NCBI GenBank assembly: GCA_000433535.1
Contig: FR892673.1
Location: 1 to 47,422 of the forward strand
Origin: Dorea sp. CAG:317
GTDB taxonomy: Bacteria; Bacillota; Clostridia; Lachnospirales; Lachnospiraceae
Length of the DNA stretch: 47,422 bases
Reading direction: 5' to 3'
Below are positions 7,830 through 16,169 of the stretch, one piece after another (the first letter of the stretch is position 1; each line of letters starts with the position of its first letter). Under the pieces are notes generated by a model, which saw nothing but the letters and a program-made list of their open reading frames with translations, was not told where the DNA came from and ran no database searches. The position numbers and the translations under genes are program-made.

Positions 7830-9104
7830 ATGGGAATGACAATGACGCAGAAAATATTGGCTGCTCATGCAGGGCTTGATCAGGTAGAAGCAGGACAATT
7901 GATTGAAGCGAAGCTGGATGTGGTTATGGCAAACGATATTACCGGACCGATGGCGCTGCCGATTTTAAAGCAGATGTCAGATACGGTATTTGATAAAGAT
8001 AAAGTGGTGTTTGTGCCGGATCATTTCACACCCAACAAAGATATTAAGTCGGCAGAAAACTCGAAAGCAATTCGTGAATTTGCCAAAGAGCAAGGACTTT
8101 CATGGTACTTTGAACAGGGAAAATCCGGTGTAGAGCATGCGATTCTGCCGGAAGCAGGCGTGGTTGCTGCCGGAGAGTGTATTATCGGAGCGGATTCGCA
8201 TACGTGTACATATGGCGCGCTGGGCGCATTTTCTACAGGTGTCGGCACAACAGACATTGCTACAGGAATGGCGACGGGAGAATTATGGTTCAAAGTTCCA
8301 AGTGCGATCAAATTTGTGCTGAAAGGAGAGCTATCTCCATATGTCAGCGGCAAAGATGTGATCATACATATTATCGGCAAGATCGGTGTAGACGGAGCTC
8401 TTTATAAATCGATGGAATTTACCGGAGAGGGAATTGCAAATCTTACGATGGACGATCGCTTTACGATGGCAAATATGGCTATCGAGGCAGGAGCGAAGAA
8501 TGGTATCTTCCCGGTAGATGAATTGACCGAGGCATATTTGAAAGAGCATACGAAGAAGTCTTACAAAGTGTACGAAGCGGATGAGGATGCGCTCTATGAC
8601 GAGGTTGTAGAGATTGATCTCGCTGAAGTTCGCCCGACAGTTGCATTCCCGCATCTTCCGGGAAATGCGAAGACAATTGATGAGATTGAAGCCATGGAAC
8701 CGATCAAGATCGATCAGGTGGTGATAGGCTCCTGTACAAATGGAAGAATTTCAGATATGAGAAAGGCAGCGGCAATCTTAAAAGGGCATACGGTTCATGA
8801 AGATGTGCGGGTTATGGTTGTTCCGGCCACTCAGAAAATCTATAAGCAGTGTATTCAGGAAGGGCTGATGGATATCTTTGTTGATGCCGGATGCGCGGTC
8901 AACACACCAAGCTGTGGTCCTTGCATGGGCGGACATATGGGTGTCATGGCGGCAGGAGAGAAATGTGTATCAACGACCAACCGCAATTTTGTCGGAAGAA
9001 TGGGACATGTGGATTCGCTGATTTATCTTGCGTCTCCGGAAGTGGCAGCGGCAAGTGCGATTGCAGGATATATTGCAAATCCTGAGAAAGTAGGTGACAG
9101 ATAA
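7830..9104 (+). CDS. leuC: 3-isopropylmalate dehydratase-type large subunit (LeuC/HacA family)
   Basis: This 424-residue protein is the Fe-S catalytic subunit of the aconitase superfamily. The three cluster ligands are visible: C302 in GSCTNGR, and C362 and C365 in SCGPCMGG. ADSHTCTYGALGAFSTGVGT is the conserved active-site stretch. Its length is that of the two-subunit type-2 (archaeal-like) enzymes, shorter than the 470-residue LeuC of enterobacteria. The likely reaction is isomerisation of 2- to 3-isopropylmalate; homologues also act on citrate, homocitrate or methylcitramalate. I chose ATG 7830 with AGGAGG at 7816-7821 over the GTG at 7827. leuA and leuB are not in the window. Confidence 0.9.
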   Translation: MGMTMTQKILAAHAGLDQVEAGQLIEAKLDVVMANDITGPMALPILKQMSDTVFDKDKVVFVPDHFTPNKDIKSAENSKAIREFAKEQGLSWYFEQGKSGVEHAILPEAGVVAAGECIIGADSHTCTYGALGAFSTGVGTTDIATGMATGELWFKVPSAIKFVLKGELSPYVSGKDVIIHIIGKIGVDGALYKSMEFTGEGIANLTMDDRFTMANMAIEAGAKNGIFPVDELTEAYLKEHTKKSYKVYEADEDALYDEVVEIDLAEVRPTVAFPHLPGNAKTIDEIEAMEPIKIDQVVIGSCTNGRISDMRKAAAILKGHTVHEDVRVMVVPATQKIYKQCIQEGLMDIFVDAGCAVNTPSCGPCMGGHMGVMAAGEKCVSTTNRNFVGRMGHVDSLIYLASPEVAAASAIAGYIANPEKVGDR

Positions 9105-9598
9105 TGAAAGCTTTAGGACATGTATTTAAATATGGTGATAACGTAGATACCGATGTGATTATTCCGGCAAGATATTTGAATTCTTTTGATGCGAAGGAGC
9201 TTGCCAGTCATGCAATGGTAGACATTGATCCTGAATTTGCAGAAAAGGTCAAACCGGGAGATCTGATCGTTGCGAATAAGAACTTTGGATGTGGCTCTTC
9301 CAGAGAACATGCACCGCTGTGTCTTAAGACTGCAGGGGTTAGCTGCGTGATCGCAGAGACTTTTGCAAGAATCTTTTACCGCAATGCGATCAATATCGGG
9401 CTTCCGATCATTGAATGTCCGGAAGCGGCAAAAGGCATTGAGGCAGGAGACGAAGTAGAAGTCGATTTCGATAGTGGAAAGATTTATAACCGGACAAAGG
9501 GGACAGAGTTTCAGGGACAGGCATTTCCTGAGTTTATGCAGAAATTGATTCAGGCAGGCGGTCTGGTAAACTATACAAATGGAAAAAAGAATCAATAA
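9104..9598 (+). CDS. leuD: 3-isopropylmalate dehydratase-type small subunit (LeuD)
   Basis: The 164-residue swivel-domain partner of the preceding subunit shares one base with it (TAATG), so the two are translationally coupled. NVDTDVIIPARYLN and GCGSSREHAPLCLK are the hallmark motifs; the latter supplies the active-site Ser/Arg. The YLNSF loop (residues 24-28) lies where archaeal homologues choose between isopropylmalate and homoaconitate substrates. It is not diagnostic to me, so the substrate remains likely, not proven. It is typical in length for the two-subunit type-2 enzyme. Confidence 0.9.
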   Translation: MKALGHVFKYGDNVDTDVIIPARYLNSFDAKELASHAMVDIDPEFAEKVKPGDLIVANKNFGCGSSREHAPLCLKTAGVSCVIAETFARIFYRNAINIGLPIIECPEAAKGIEAGDEVEVDFDSGKIYNRTKGTEFQGQAFPEFMQKLIQAGGLVNYTNGKKNQ

Positions 9599-9633
9599 TA
9601 AATAACAAGTAAAAGGTAAGAGAGGATATTGGG

Positions 9634-10911
9634 ATGGGAAACGAGAAGAGTAACGCGGCAGCTTTGCTGCCAATCGGAGTATTTTTGGTGATCTTTTTAG
9701 GATCAGGAGTGATAACAGGAGATTTCTATGCAATGCCGGCGATTGTGGCATTTCTGATCGCTTTGTTTGTGGCATTCTGCCAGAACAGAGGATTGAGCTT
9801 TGATGAGAAGATTTCTATTATTTCTAAAGGAGTTGGAAATGAAAATATCATTACTATGAGCTTGATCTTCCTGTGCGCAGGAGCATTTTCAGGAGCAGTT
9901 ACAGCAGCGGGCGGTGTAGAGAGTACCGTTAATTTGGGCTTATCGATTCTTCCGGCTAAGGTAGCTGTCGTAGGTCTGTTTATCATCGGCTGTTTTATTT
10001 CTGTATCTATGGGAACATCTATGGGGACGATTGCAGCGCTTGCTCCGATTGCAGTTGGAATCAGCGAAAAGACGGGATTTTCATTAGCAGTTTGTATCGG
10101 TGCAGTTGTGTGCGGCGCGATGTTTGGTGATAATCTGTCTATGATCTCAGATACTACGATTGCAGCGGTAAAAACACAGGGATGTGAGATGAAAGATAAA
10201 TTCAGGGAGAACTTTTTTATTGTGCTTCCGGCGGCAATTGTTACAATCGTGTTATTTTTCTTTATTACAAGGAACGGTAATTTTAAATTAGCCGAAGAAT
10301 TGACTTACAATATCTGGCGCGTAGTTCCTTATGTATTGGTATTGGTAGGAGCATTGATTGGTATTAATGTATTTCTGGTGCTGATCAGCGGAACAGTGAT
10401 TTCACTGATTGTCGGAGTGGCAACCGGAAGTCTTGCAGTAGGTGATATGTTTGCCGCTGTAGGTGAAGGTGTGACAGGAATGTATGATATTACAGTCATC
10501 TCGATTGTAGTGGCATGTATTGTGTCATTGGTTAAAGAGTTTGGGGGTATTCAATTTATTCTGAACTTGATCAAGAAGAGCATCAAAGGACAAAAAGGCG
10601 GAGAGATCGGAATTGCCGGTTTGTCTCTGCTTGTGGATATGTGTACAGCGAATAATACGGTGGCAATTGTTATGGCAGGACCGATCGCTAAGGAAATCAG
10701 TGAAGAATTTGACATTTCTTCAAGAAGATCTGCTTCCCTGCTTGACATTTTTACGTCGGTAGGACAGGGAATGATTCCTTACGGAGCACAGCTTTTATCA
10801 GCGGCAAGTCTGACTGGACTGACTCCATTTGCAATTATGCCATATCTGTTTTATCCGATTTTGATGGCAGTAAGTGCAGTGCTGTTCATCCTGTTCAGAA
10901 AAGCAAATTAA
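9634..10911 (+). CDS. Na+/H+ antiporter NhaC-family membrane protein
   Basis: The 425-residue protein has about ten to twelve hydrophobic spans. Conserved features include GTSMGTIAALAPIAVGIS (about residues 129-146) and GDNLSMISDTTIAA (about 165-178), typical of the NhaC/ion-transporter superfamily, and the late STANNT-like segment MCTANNTVAIVMAGPIA. Members exchange Na+ for H+, sometimes coupled to organic acids or amino acids such as malate/lactate. The gene sits 35 bases after leuD and 21 bases before thrC, so it is probably co-transcribed with them; a role in moving an organic or amino acid linked to those enzymes is possible but not shown. Confidence 0.8.
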   Translation: MGNEKSNAAALLPIGVFLVIFLGSGVITGDFYAMPAIVAFLIALFVAFCQNRGLSFDEKISIISKGVGNENIITMSLIFLCAGAFSGAVTAAGGVESTVNLGLSILPAKVAVVGLFIIGCFISVSMGTSMGTIAALAPIAVGISEKTGFSLAVCIGAVVCGAMFGDNLSMISDTTIAAVKTQGCEMKDKFRENFFIVLPAAIVTIVLFFFITRNGNFKLAEELTYNIWRVVPYVLVLVGALIGINVFLVLISGTVISLIVGVATGSLAVGDMFAAVGEGVTGMYDITVISIVVACIVSLVKEFGGIQFILNLIKKSIKGQKGGEIGIAGLSLLVDMCTANNTVAIVMAGPIAKEISEEFDISSRRSASLLDIFTSVGQGMIPYGAQLLSAASLTGLTPFAIMPYLFYPILMAVSAVLFILFRKAN

Positions 10912-10932
10912 TTATAGAAGGGTGAGAAAAAC

Positions 10933-12414
10933 ATGAATCTACATTACAAAAGTACAAGAAATTCTGATTTGCGTGTAACTGCATCGGAGGCGATTCTGAC
11001 CGGTCTTGCACCGGACGGAGGATTGTTTGTTCCGGAAAAAATACCAAAGCTTGATGTGTCAATGGAAGCGTTGAGTAAGATGACATATCAGGAAACCGCT
11101 TATACAGTTATGAAACAGTTTTTGACGGATTTTTCGGAAGAAGAATTAAAAGACTGTATCAGAAAAGCATATGACAGTAAGTTTGATACCGAGGAGATTG
11201 CGCCTATTGTGAAAGCGGGAGACGCGTATTATCTGGAATTGTTCCATGGAGCAACGATCGCATTTAAAGATATGGCGCTGTCCATTTTGCCGCATCTTTT
11301 AACAACGTCTGCGAAGAAACATCACGTGGAAAATGAAATCGTGATCCTGACTGCCACATCGGGAGATACAGGTAAGGCTGCAATGGCAGGTTTTGCAGAT
11401 GTGGAAGGGACAAGAATTATTGTATTTTATCCGAAAGACGGAGTCAGCGAAGTGCAGAAGCTTCAGATGATCACGCAGAAGGGAAGTAATGTAGATGTGG
11501 CTGCCCTCCATGGTAATTTTGATGATGCGCAAAGCGGTGTAAAAGCATTATTCGAGGATGAAGCATTTGCGGAAGTGTTAAATGAAAAGGGATTTCAGTT
11601 GTCCTCTGCAAATTCAATCAATATCGGACGCCTTGTACCTCAAGTGGTTTACTATGTTTATGCTTATGCGAAGCTGTTGGCATATGGTGAGATCGAAGAT
11701 GGAGAAGAGATCAATGTCACTGTACCTACAGGTAATTTTGGAAATATTCTGGCAGCATATTACGCAAAACAGATGGGAGTGCCTATCGCTAAGCTAATCT
11801 GTGCTTCGAACGAGAACAGAGTGCTCTTTGATTTCTTCAAGACAGGTGTATATGATAAGAATCGTGCATTTGTGTTGACAATCTCACCTTCTATGGACAT
11901 TTTGATTTCAAGCAATCTGGAACGACTGATTTATTTGATCGCCGGTGAAGATTCCGAGTGTACACGGAAGTTGATGGAAGCTCTGAAAACCGATGGACGT
12001 TATGAGATCACTGATGAGATGAAGGAAAAGCTTGCAGATTTTGCAGGTGGATATGCGGATGAGATGCAGACCTCCCAGGAGATAAAAAATGTATATGAGG
12101 ATACAGGCTATGTGCTGGATACGCATACAGCAGTTGCATCCTATGTATGCAAAATGTGGAAGGAAGAGCAGGACAACGGAAAAAAATGTCTCATTGCTTC
12201 TACGGCAAGCCCGTATAAGTTTGTAAAAAATGTTATGACATCCATTGACAAAAAGTGGGAATCATATGATGAGTTAAGCCTTCTCGAAAGGTTACAGGAG
12301 GTTTCCGGTGTGGAGATGCCGCAAGCTGTGAAAGATATTTTAGATGCAAAAGTACTTCACCGTATGGAGTGCGATGCAGATCATATGAAAGAGACAGTAG
12401 AAAAAATATTATAA
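10933..12414 (+). CDS. thrC: Threonine synthase
   Basis: The 493-residue PLP enzyme converts O-phosphohomoserine to threonine. The PLP lysine is K112 in HGATIAFKDMALSILP, and TATSGDTGKAAMAGF supplies the phosphate-binding loop; the NH2 end LHYKSTRNSDLRVTASEAILTGLAPDGGLF is split here by words only and is typical of the long (fungal/enterobacterial-like) type. GNFGNILAAYYAKQMG is the downstream conserved block. A weak ribosome site (AAGGGTGAG) precedes ATG 10933. A perfect hairpin terminator ends the leuC-leuD-nhaC-thrC unit. Confidence 0.93.
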   Translation: MNLHYKSTRNSDLRVTASEAILTGLAPDGGLFVPEKIPKLDVSMEALSKMTYQETAYTVMKQFLTDFSEEELKDCIRKAYDSKFDTEEIAPIVKAGDAYYLELFHGATIAFKDMALSILPHLLTTSAKKHHVENEIVILTATSGDTGKAAMAGFADVEGTRIIVFYPKDGVSEVQKLQMITQKGSNVDVAALHGNFDDAQSGVKALFEDEAFAEVLNEKGFQLSSANSINIGRLVPQVVYYVYAYAKLLAYGEIEDGEEINVTVPTGNFGNILAAYYAKQMGVPIAKLICASNENRVLFDFFKTGVYDKNRAFVLTISPSMDILISSNLERLIYLIAGEDSECTRKLMEALKTDGRYEITDEMKEKLADFAGGYADEMQTSQEIKNVYEDTGYVLDTHTAVASYVCKMWKEEQDNGKKCLIASTASPYKFVKNVMTSIDKKWESYDELSLLERLQEVSGVEMPQAVKDILDAKVLHRMECDADHMKETVEKIL

Positions 12415-12430
12415 GTGACAATGAATGACG

Positions 12431-12476
12431 AAAATGCAGGATTCAAAACAGAATCCTGCATTTTGTTGATTTTTTG
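12431..12476 (+). terminator. Perfect-stem terminator after thrC
   Basis: AAAATGCAGGATTC (12431-12444) pairs perfectly over 14 bp with GAATCCTGCATTTT (12451-12464), loop of six, followed by GTTGATTTTTT. The A-rich 5' flank makes it potentially bidirectional. Confidence 0.85.
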
Positions 12477-12552
12477 GAACAATTTGCTCGAAAATAACAA
12501 AGATAAATGAATAATAAAATGTATAAACTTTCGAAAAAAGATTGTTAAACTC

Positions 12553-12581
12553 TTGACTTTTTCCGGAAGTAGTGAGATAAT
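12553..12581 (+). promoter_or_regulatory. Promoter of pckA
   Basis: TTGACT (12553-12558), 17-base spacer, GATAAT (12576-12581). The predicted transcript begins about 12588, leaving a leader of about 70 bases. Confidence 0.75.
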
Positions 12582-12590
12582 AAAAAAAAT

Positions 12591-12628
12591 GTTGTTATTA
12601 GAGCTGAGCTACAGGCAGAACTAACAAC
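12591..12628 (+). promoter_or_regulatory. 5' leader hairpin of pckA
   Basis: GTTGTTA (12591-12597) pairs with TAACAAC (12622-12628) at the very 5' end of the predicted mRNA. The enclosed loop holds the palindrome AGCTGAGCT. It could stabilise the message; no known riboswitch is recognised. Confidence 0.45.
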
Positions 12629-12660
12629 GTCGAAAATAAAAGAAAAGAGGTTAATGGAAG

Positions 12661-14265
12661 ATGGCAAAAATCGATTTAAGCAAGTATGGTATTACCGGAA
12701 CAACAGAGATCGTGTATAATCCTTCTTACGATGTATTATTTGAAGAAGAGACAAAACCAGAATTAGAAGGTTTTGAAAAAGGTCAGGTCAGTGAACTTGG
12801 AGCAGTAAACGTAATGACAGGTATCTACACAGGTCGTTCTCCAAAAGATAAATTTATCGTTATGGATGAAAATTCTAAAGATACTGTATGGTGGACTTCT
12901 GATGAATATAAGAATGATAACCATCCGGCAACTCAGGAAGCATGGGATACATGTAAGGAAATCGCATTAAAAGAGCTTTCTGGCAAGAGACTGTTTGTAG
13001 TTGATGCATTCTGTGGTGCGAATGCTGATACACGTATGGCTATCCGTTTCATTATGGAAGTTGCATGGCAGGCTCATTTTGTAAAAAATATGTTTATCCA
13101 GCCTACAGCAGAAGAACTTGAGAATTTCGAGCCAGATTTCGTAGTATATAATGCATCTAAAGCGAAAGTTGAGAATTACAAAGAATTAGGATTAAATTCT
13201 GAGACAGCAGCAATGTTTAACATCACAAGCCGTGAGCAGGTTATTCTGAACACATGGTACGGCGGAGAGATGAAGAAAGGTATGTTCTCTATGATGAACT
13301 ACTACCTTCCATTAAAAGGAATTGCTTCTATGCATTGTTCTGCAAACACAGATATGAACGGTGAAAATACAGCAATTTTCTTCGGACTGTCCGGAACAGG
13401 TAAGACAACACTTTCTACAGATCCTAAGCGTCTTCTGATCGGTGATGATGAGCACGGATGGGATGACAATGGTATCTTTAACTTCGAAGGTGGATGTTAT
13501 GCAAAGGTTATTAACTTAGATAAAGATTCTGAGCCAGACATTTACAATGCGATCAAACGTGATGCTCTTCTTGAAAACGTTACTTTGGACGCAGAAGGAA
13601 AGATTGATTTCAACGATAAGAGCGTGACAGAGAACACACGTGTATCTTATCCGATTAACCACATTGAGAAAATTGTACGTCCAGTATCTGCAGCACCGGC
13701 AGCTAAGAATGTAATCTTCCTGTCAGCAGATGCATTCGGAGTACTTCCACCGGTATCTGTATTAACACCAGAACAGACAGAATACTACTTCCTGTCTGGA
13801 TTTACAGCAAAACTTGCTGGTACAGAGCGTGGAATCACAGAGCCGACACCAACATTCTCAGCTTGTTTCGGACAGGCATTCCTTGAGCTGCATCCTACAA
13901 AATATGCAGAAGAGCTTGTGAAGAGAATGGAAGCAAACGGAGCAAAAGCATATCTTGTAAATACAGGATGGAACGGAACAGGAAAACGTATCTCTATCAA
14001 AGATACTCGTGGAATCATTGATGCAATCTTAAACGGAGACATCAAAGACGCTCCGACAAAGAAGATTCCATACTTCAACTTCGAAGTTCCAACAGAGCTT
14101 CCGGGTGTTGATCCTGCAATTCTTGACCCACGCGATACTTATGCAGATGCTTCTGAGTGGGAAGAAAAAGCGAAAGATCTTGCCGGAAGATTCATCAAGA
14201 ACTTTGCAAAATACGAAGGAAACGAAGCAGGTAAAGCACTTGTTTCAGCAGGTCCGGAACTGTAA
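12661..14265 (+). CDS. pckA: Phosphoenolpyruvate carboxykinase (ATP)
   Basis: The 534-residue enzyme interconverts oxaloacetate and PEP with ADP/ATP. The kinase P-loop is GLSGTGKTT (residues 242-250), followed by the metal-binding LIGDDEHGW. TGRSPKDKF (about 57-65) and NTWYGGEMKKGMFS are substrate and PEPCK-specific signatures. Length is normal for the ATP family. Codon use looks biased toward that of highly expressed genes (few rare Arg or Ile codons) relative to neighbours. In gut fermenters the enzyme commonly runs in the PEP-to-oxaloacetate direction to conserve ATP; which direction applies here is inference. It has its own promoter, and a 6S-like RNA follows directly. Confidence 0.96.
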   Translation: MAKIDLSKYGITGTTEIVYNPSYDVLFEEETKPELEGFEKGQVSELGAVNVMTGIYTGRSPKDKFIVMDENSKDTVWWTSDEYKNDNHPATQEAWDTCKEIALKELSGKRLFVVDAFCGANADTRMAIRFIMEVAWQAHFVKNMFIQPTAEELENFEPDFVVYNASKAKVENYKELGLNSETAAMFNITSREQVILNTWYGGEMKKGMFSMMNYYLPLKGIASMHCSANTDMNGENTAIFFGLSGTGKTTLSTDPKRLLIGDDEHGWDDNGIFNFEGGCYAKVINLDKDSEPDIYNAIKRDALLENVTLDAEGKIDFNDKSVTENTRVSYPINHIEKIVRPVSAAPAAKNVIFLSADAFGVLPPVSVLTPEQTEYYFLSGFTAKLAGTERGITEPTPTFSACFGQAFLELHPTKYAEELVKRMEANGAKAYLVNTGWNGTGKRISIKDTRGIIDAILNGDIKDAPTKKIPYFNFEVPTELPGVDPAILDPRDTYADASEWEEKAKDLAGRFIKNFAKYEGNEAGKALVSAGPEL

Positions 14266-14276
14266 GAAGATATGGG

Positions 14277-14305
14277 TTGTAAAATCCATGTAAATGGGTT
14301 ATAAT
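14277..14305 (+). promoter_or_regulatory. Promoter of the 6S-like RNA
   Basis: TTGTAA (14277-14282), 17-base spacer, consensus TATAAT (14300-14305). It begins just 12 bases after the pckA stop and points at the non-coding RNA. Confidence 0.75.
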
Positions 14306-14311
14306 AATTCA

Positions 14312-14495
14312 AGAGGAAACCTGGAATGTTCGATACTTCTGTTATTTTGAACCTACATTACTTTAAACGGGACTCCTATATCTCTGTAATATGTCAAGCC
14401 TCCAAGTTATGCAGGGGAAGGCAGAAAAGCAGATGCGGGCACCCACCTAGCAGCAGCTAGGAGTCAAAATACAGAAACCGGCATTTTGGGGAATA
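14312..14495 (+). ncRNA. ssrS: 6S RNA (SsrS-like), RNA polymerase regulator
   Basis: This gap holds no plausible ORF. Its layout fits a clostridial 6S RNA. Immediately after a consensus promoter, CCTGGAATGTT (14320-14330) can pair with GGCATTTTGGG (14480-14490) over 11 bp including G-U pairs as the closing stem. The middle has the segment TTGAACCTACATTAC and the purine-rich AAACGGGACTCC flanking a likely open bubble. 6S RNA mimics an open promoter and sequesters housekeeping RNA polymerase. Identification is from structure and remembered sequence, not from a covariance search; ends are approximate. Confidence 0.7.
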
Positions 14496-14507
14496 CGAAA
14501 GATAAAA

Positions 14508-14540
14508 CGGTGTCGTGAGAAATCACGGCGCCGCTTTTTA
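14508..14540 (+). terminator. Terminator after the 6S-like RNA
   Basis: An 11-bp stem pairs 14508-14518 with 14523-14533 (two G-T pairs), GAAA tetraloop, followed by CTTTTTA. Confidence 0.8.
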
Positions 14541-14661
14541 TGTGTTTGTGAAATGGGAAACGCTGTTCCTGCGTTAAAAAAGCATTTGACAAGATACAGA
14601 GGAATCATTTTTTGTACATACAGGTAATATATATAGAAAAACGGACAAGGACTAAAGGTTC

Positions 14662-16071
14662 ATGGGGAGAAATTATAGAAGAAATTATCAAAGAGATTTC
14701 AAAAGGGAAGGTAAGAAAACATATTATCGTAAAAGCACAAAAGGGAACACGATACATAAAAGAAGTATTTTCCTGAGTCTTGCAATTTTGTGTACTGCGT
14801 TTGGGATTGCAGTAGGGAGTCAGTGGCTGCCGGAACAGGCGAGAACGCTGAAGTATCGGATTCACTCCGGGAAAGAAGAGAAAAATAATAGCCGGGCTTC
14901 GAAAACTCCGGAGGAAGAGAAACAGGAGCTTTCTGATAATCCGCTGATACGAGTCGTGCTTATGACGAATGGATATCAGGGAATCATACATAAGGAAGTA
15001 AAACTGCGGGCAGACAGTGAGCTGACATTGACTTATGGGAATCGTACGGAGCAGATCGCTGCGGGAGAATGTGTGGTGGCCACCGCGGATGATGCGAGAT
15101 TATCAGAAGGGAATATGCGAATTGAGGCTAAGGACGGAGTGTTACAGATAGAAAGTATGAAGCGGGGAGACGGTGTTCCGGCGTATAATGGAGTTATCGA
15201 GCTTCGAAGGGCAGAAGAGGGCATTGTAGTGGTCAATGAACTTCCGATAGAGACGTATCTGTGCCGCGTTGTGCCAAGTGAAATGCCGGCATCGTATGAG
15301 CTGGAGGCGTTAAAAGCGCAGGCGGTCTGTGCGAGAAGCTATGCTTACAGACAGATGGAAAGCTATGGATACCCGGAGTATGAGGCGCATGTCAATGACA
15401 GTACCGATTATCAGGTTTACGGCAATTCTCTGCCGGACGAGCGGGCAGACCGGGCGGTGGAGGAGACGAAGGGACAGACTGTCTGGTATCAGGGCAAAAT
15501 TGTGACCACTTACTATTATTCTACTTCCTGCGGACGAACAACGAACGCGGAAGCATGGGGGAGCACGCCATCAGAGGAAAATGGGTATCTTCAGAGCGTA
15601 GATGTAAAAGGAACAGATGGAGATTATGAAAAAGCACTTCCATGGTATCGCTGGCATGCAAAAATTCCAGAGCAGGAAATGGAAGAGAATATCCGCCGTA
15701 ATACCGGAAAAGATATCGGAGAGTTAAAAAGTGTGGAGGTAACAATGCGAGGAGCAGGCGACGTGGCACTTGTGTTGACAGCGGTTGGAAGTAAGTGTAC
15801 GGTGACGGTAGAGACAGAGAATAAAATACGAACTGCACTTGCCGGAGACTATGATATTGTGAAGCAGGATGGAAGTACGAGAAATTGTGGAAAGCTTCTT
15901 CCCAGCGCTTTTTTTACTATTAAGAAAGAAAAAGGCAGCTATTGCATCGAAGGCGGTGGATTCGGTCATGGAATCGGAATGAGCCAGACCGGAGCAAATG
16001 AAATGGCAAAGCAGGGGAAAAACTACCGGGAAATCTTAGAACTGTTTTATCCCGGAGTGAATGTAGAATAA
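14662..16071 (+). CDS. SpoIID/LytB-domain protein, membrane-anchored
   Basis: The 469-residue protein has a basic N-terminal cytoplasmic segment (residues 1-33), one membrane span (about 34-54) and an extracellular remainder. The SpoIID core starts near residue 192: NELPIETYLCRVVPSEMPA, then EALKAQAVCARSYAYRQ with the catalytic Glu region. It ends GGGFGHGIGMSQTGANEMA, the conserved GHGxGMSQ signature. SpoIID enzymes are lytic transglycosylases that cut peptidoglycan stripped of stem peptides during engulfment; vegetative paralogues exist, so sporulation use is likely but not certain. The ATG at 14662 has a modest AAAGG site. The stop lies within a 21-base duplicated segment. Confidence 0.88.
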   Translation: MGRNYRRNYQRDFKREGKKTYYRKSTKGNTIHKRSIFLSLAILCTAFGIAVGSQWLPEQARTLKYRIHSGKEEKNNSRASKTPEEEKQELSDNPLIRVVLMTNGYQGIIHKEVKLRADSELTLTYGNRTEQIAAGECVVATADDARLSEGNMRIEAKDGVLQIESMKRGDGVPAYNGVIELRRAEEGIVVVNELPIETYLCRVVPSEMPASYELEALKAQAVCARSYAYRQMESYGYPEYEAHVNDSTDYQVYGNSLPDERADRAVEETKGQTVWYQGKIVTTYYYSTSCGRTTNAEAWGSTPSEENGYLQSVDVKGTDGDYEKALPWYRWHAKIPEQEMEENIRRNTGKDIGELKSVEVTMRGAGDVALVLTAVGSKCTVTVETENKIRTALAGDYDIVKQDGSTRNCGKLLPSAFFTIKKEKGSYCIEGGGFGHGIGMSQTGANEMAKQGKNYREILELFYPGVNVE

Positions 16072-16109
16072 CGGTTTTGGCGTGTGGGTGTAGAATAACC
16101 GTTTTGGCG
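16062..16109 (+). repeat. Tandem duplication of 21 bases over the spoIID-like stop codon
   Basis: TGTAGAATAACGGTTTTGGCG (16062-16082) recurs at 16089-16109 with a single change (C for G). The repeat period is 27 bases. The first copy contains the TAA stop of the SpoIID-like gene; the second supplies the same codons downstream. Confidence 0.8.
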
Positions 16110-16113
16110 AGAA

Positions 16114-16142
16114 TAGACAAAATGAAGAAAATCGGGTACAAT
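16114..16142 (+). promoter_or_regulatory. Promoter of the BrkB-family gene
   Basis: TAGACA (16114-16119), 17-base spacer, TACAAT (16137-16142), 27 bases before the start codon. Confidence 0.6.
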
Positions 16143-16169
16143 AGAGAGAAAAGATAACAGGAGATCATT

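Noticed and set aside
7503..7898. 131-codon frame on the - strand opposite the Pro/Glu repeats
   Set aside because: Its Ser/Gly runs are the complement of the repeated EEPKEE codons; no ribosome site and it lies across the start of leuC.
14586..14620. TTGACA before the SpoIID-like gene as a housekeeping promoter
   Set aside because: No -10 box stands at 16-18 bases. CATACA at 14616-14621 recalls a SigE -10 box, but no matching -35 was found, so no promoter is claimed.
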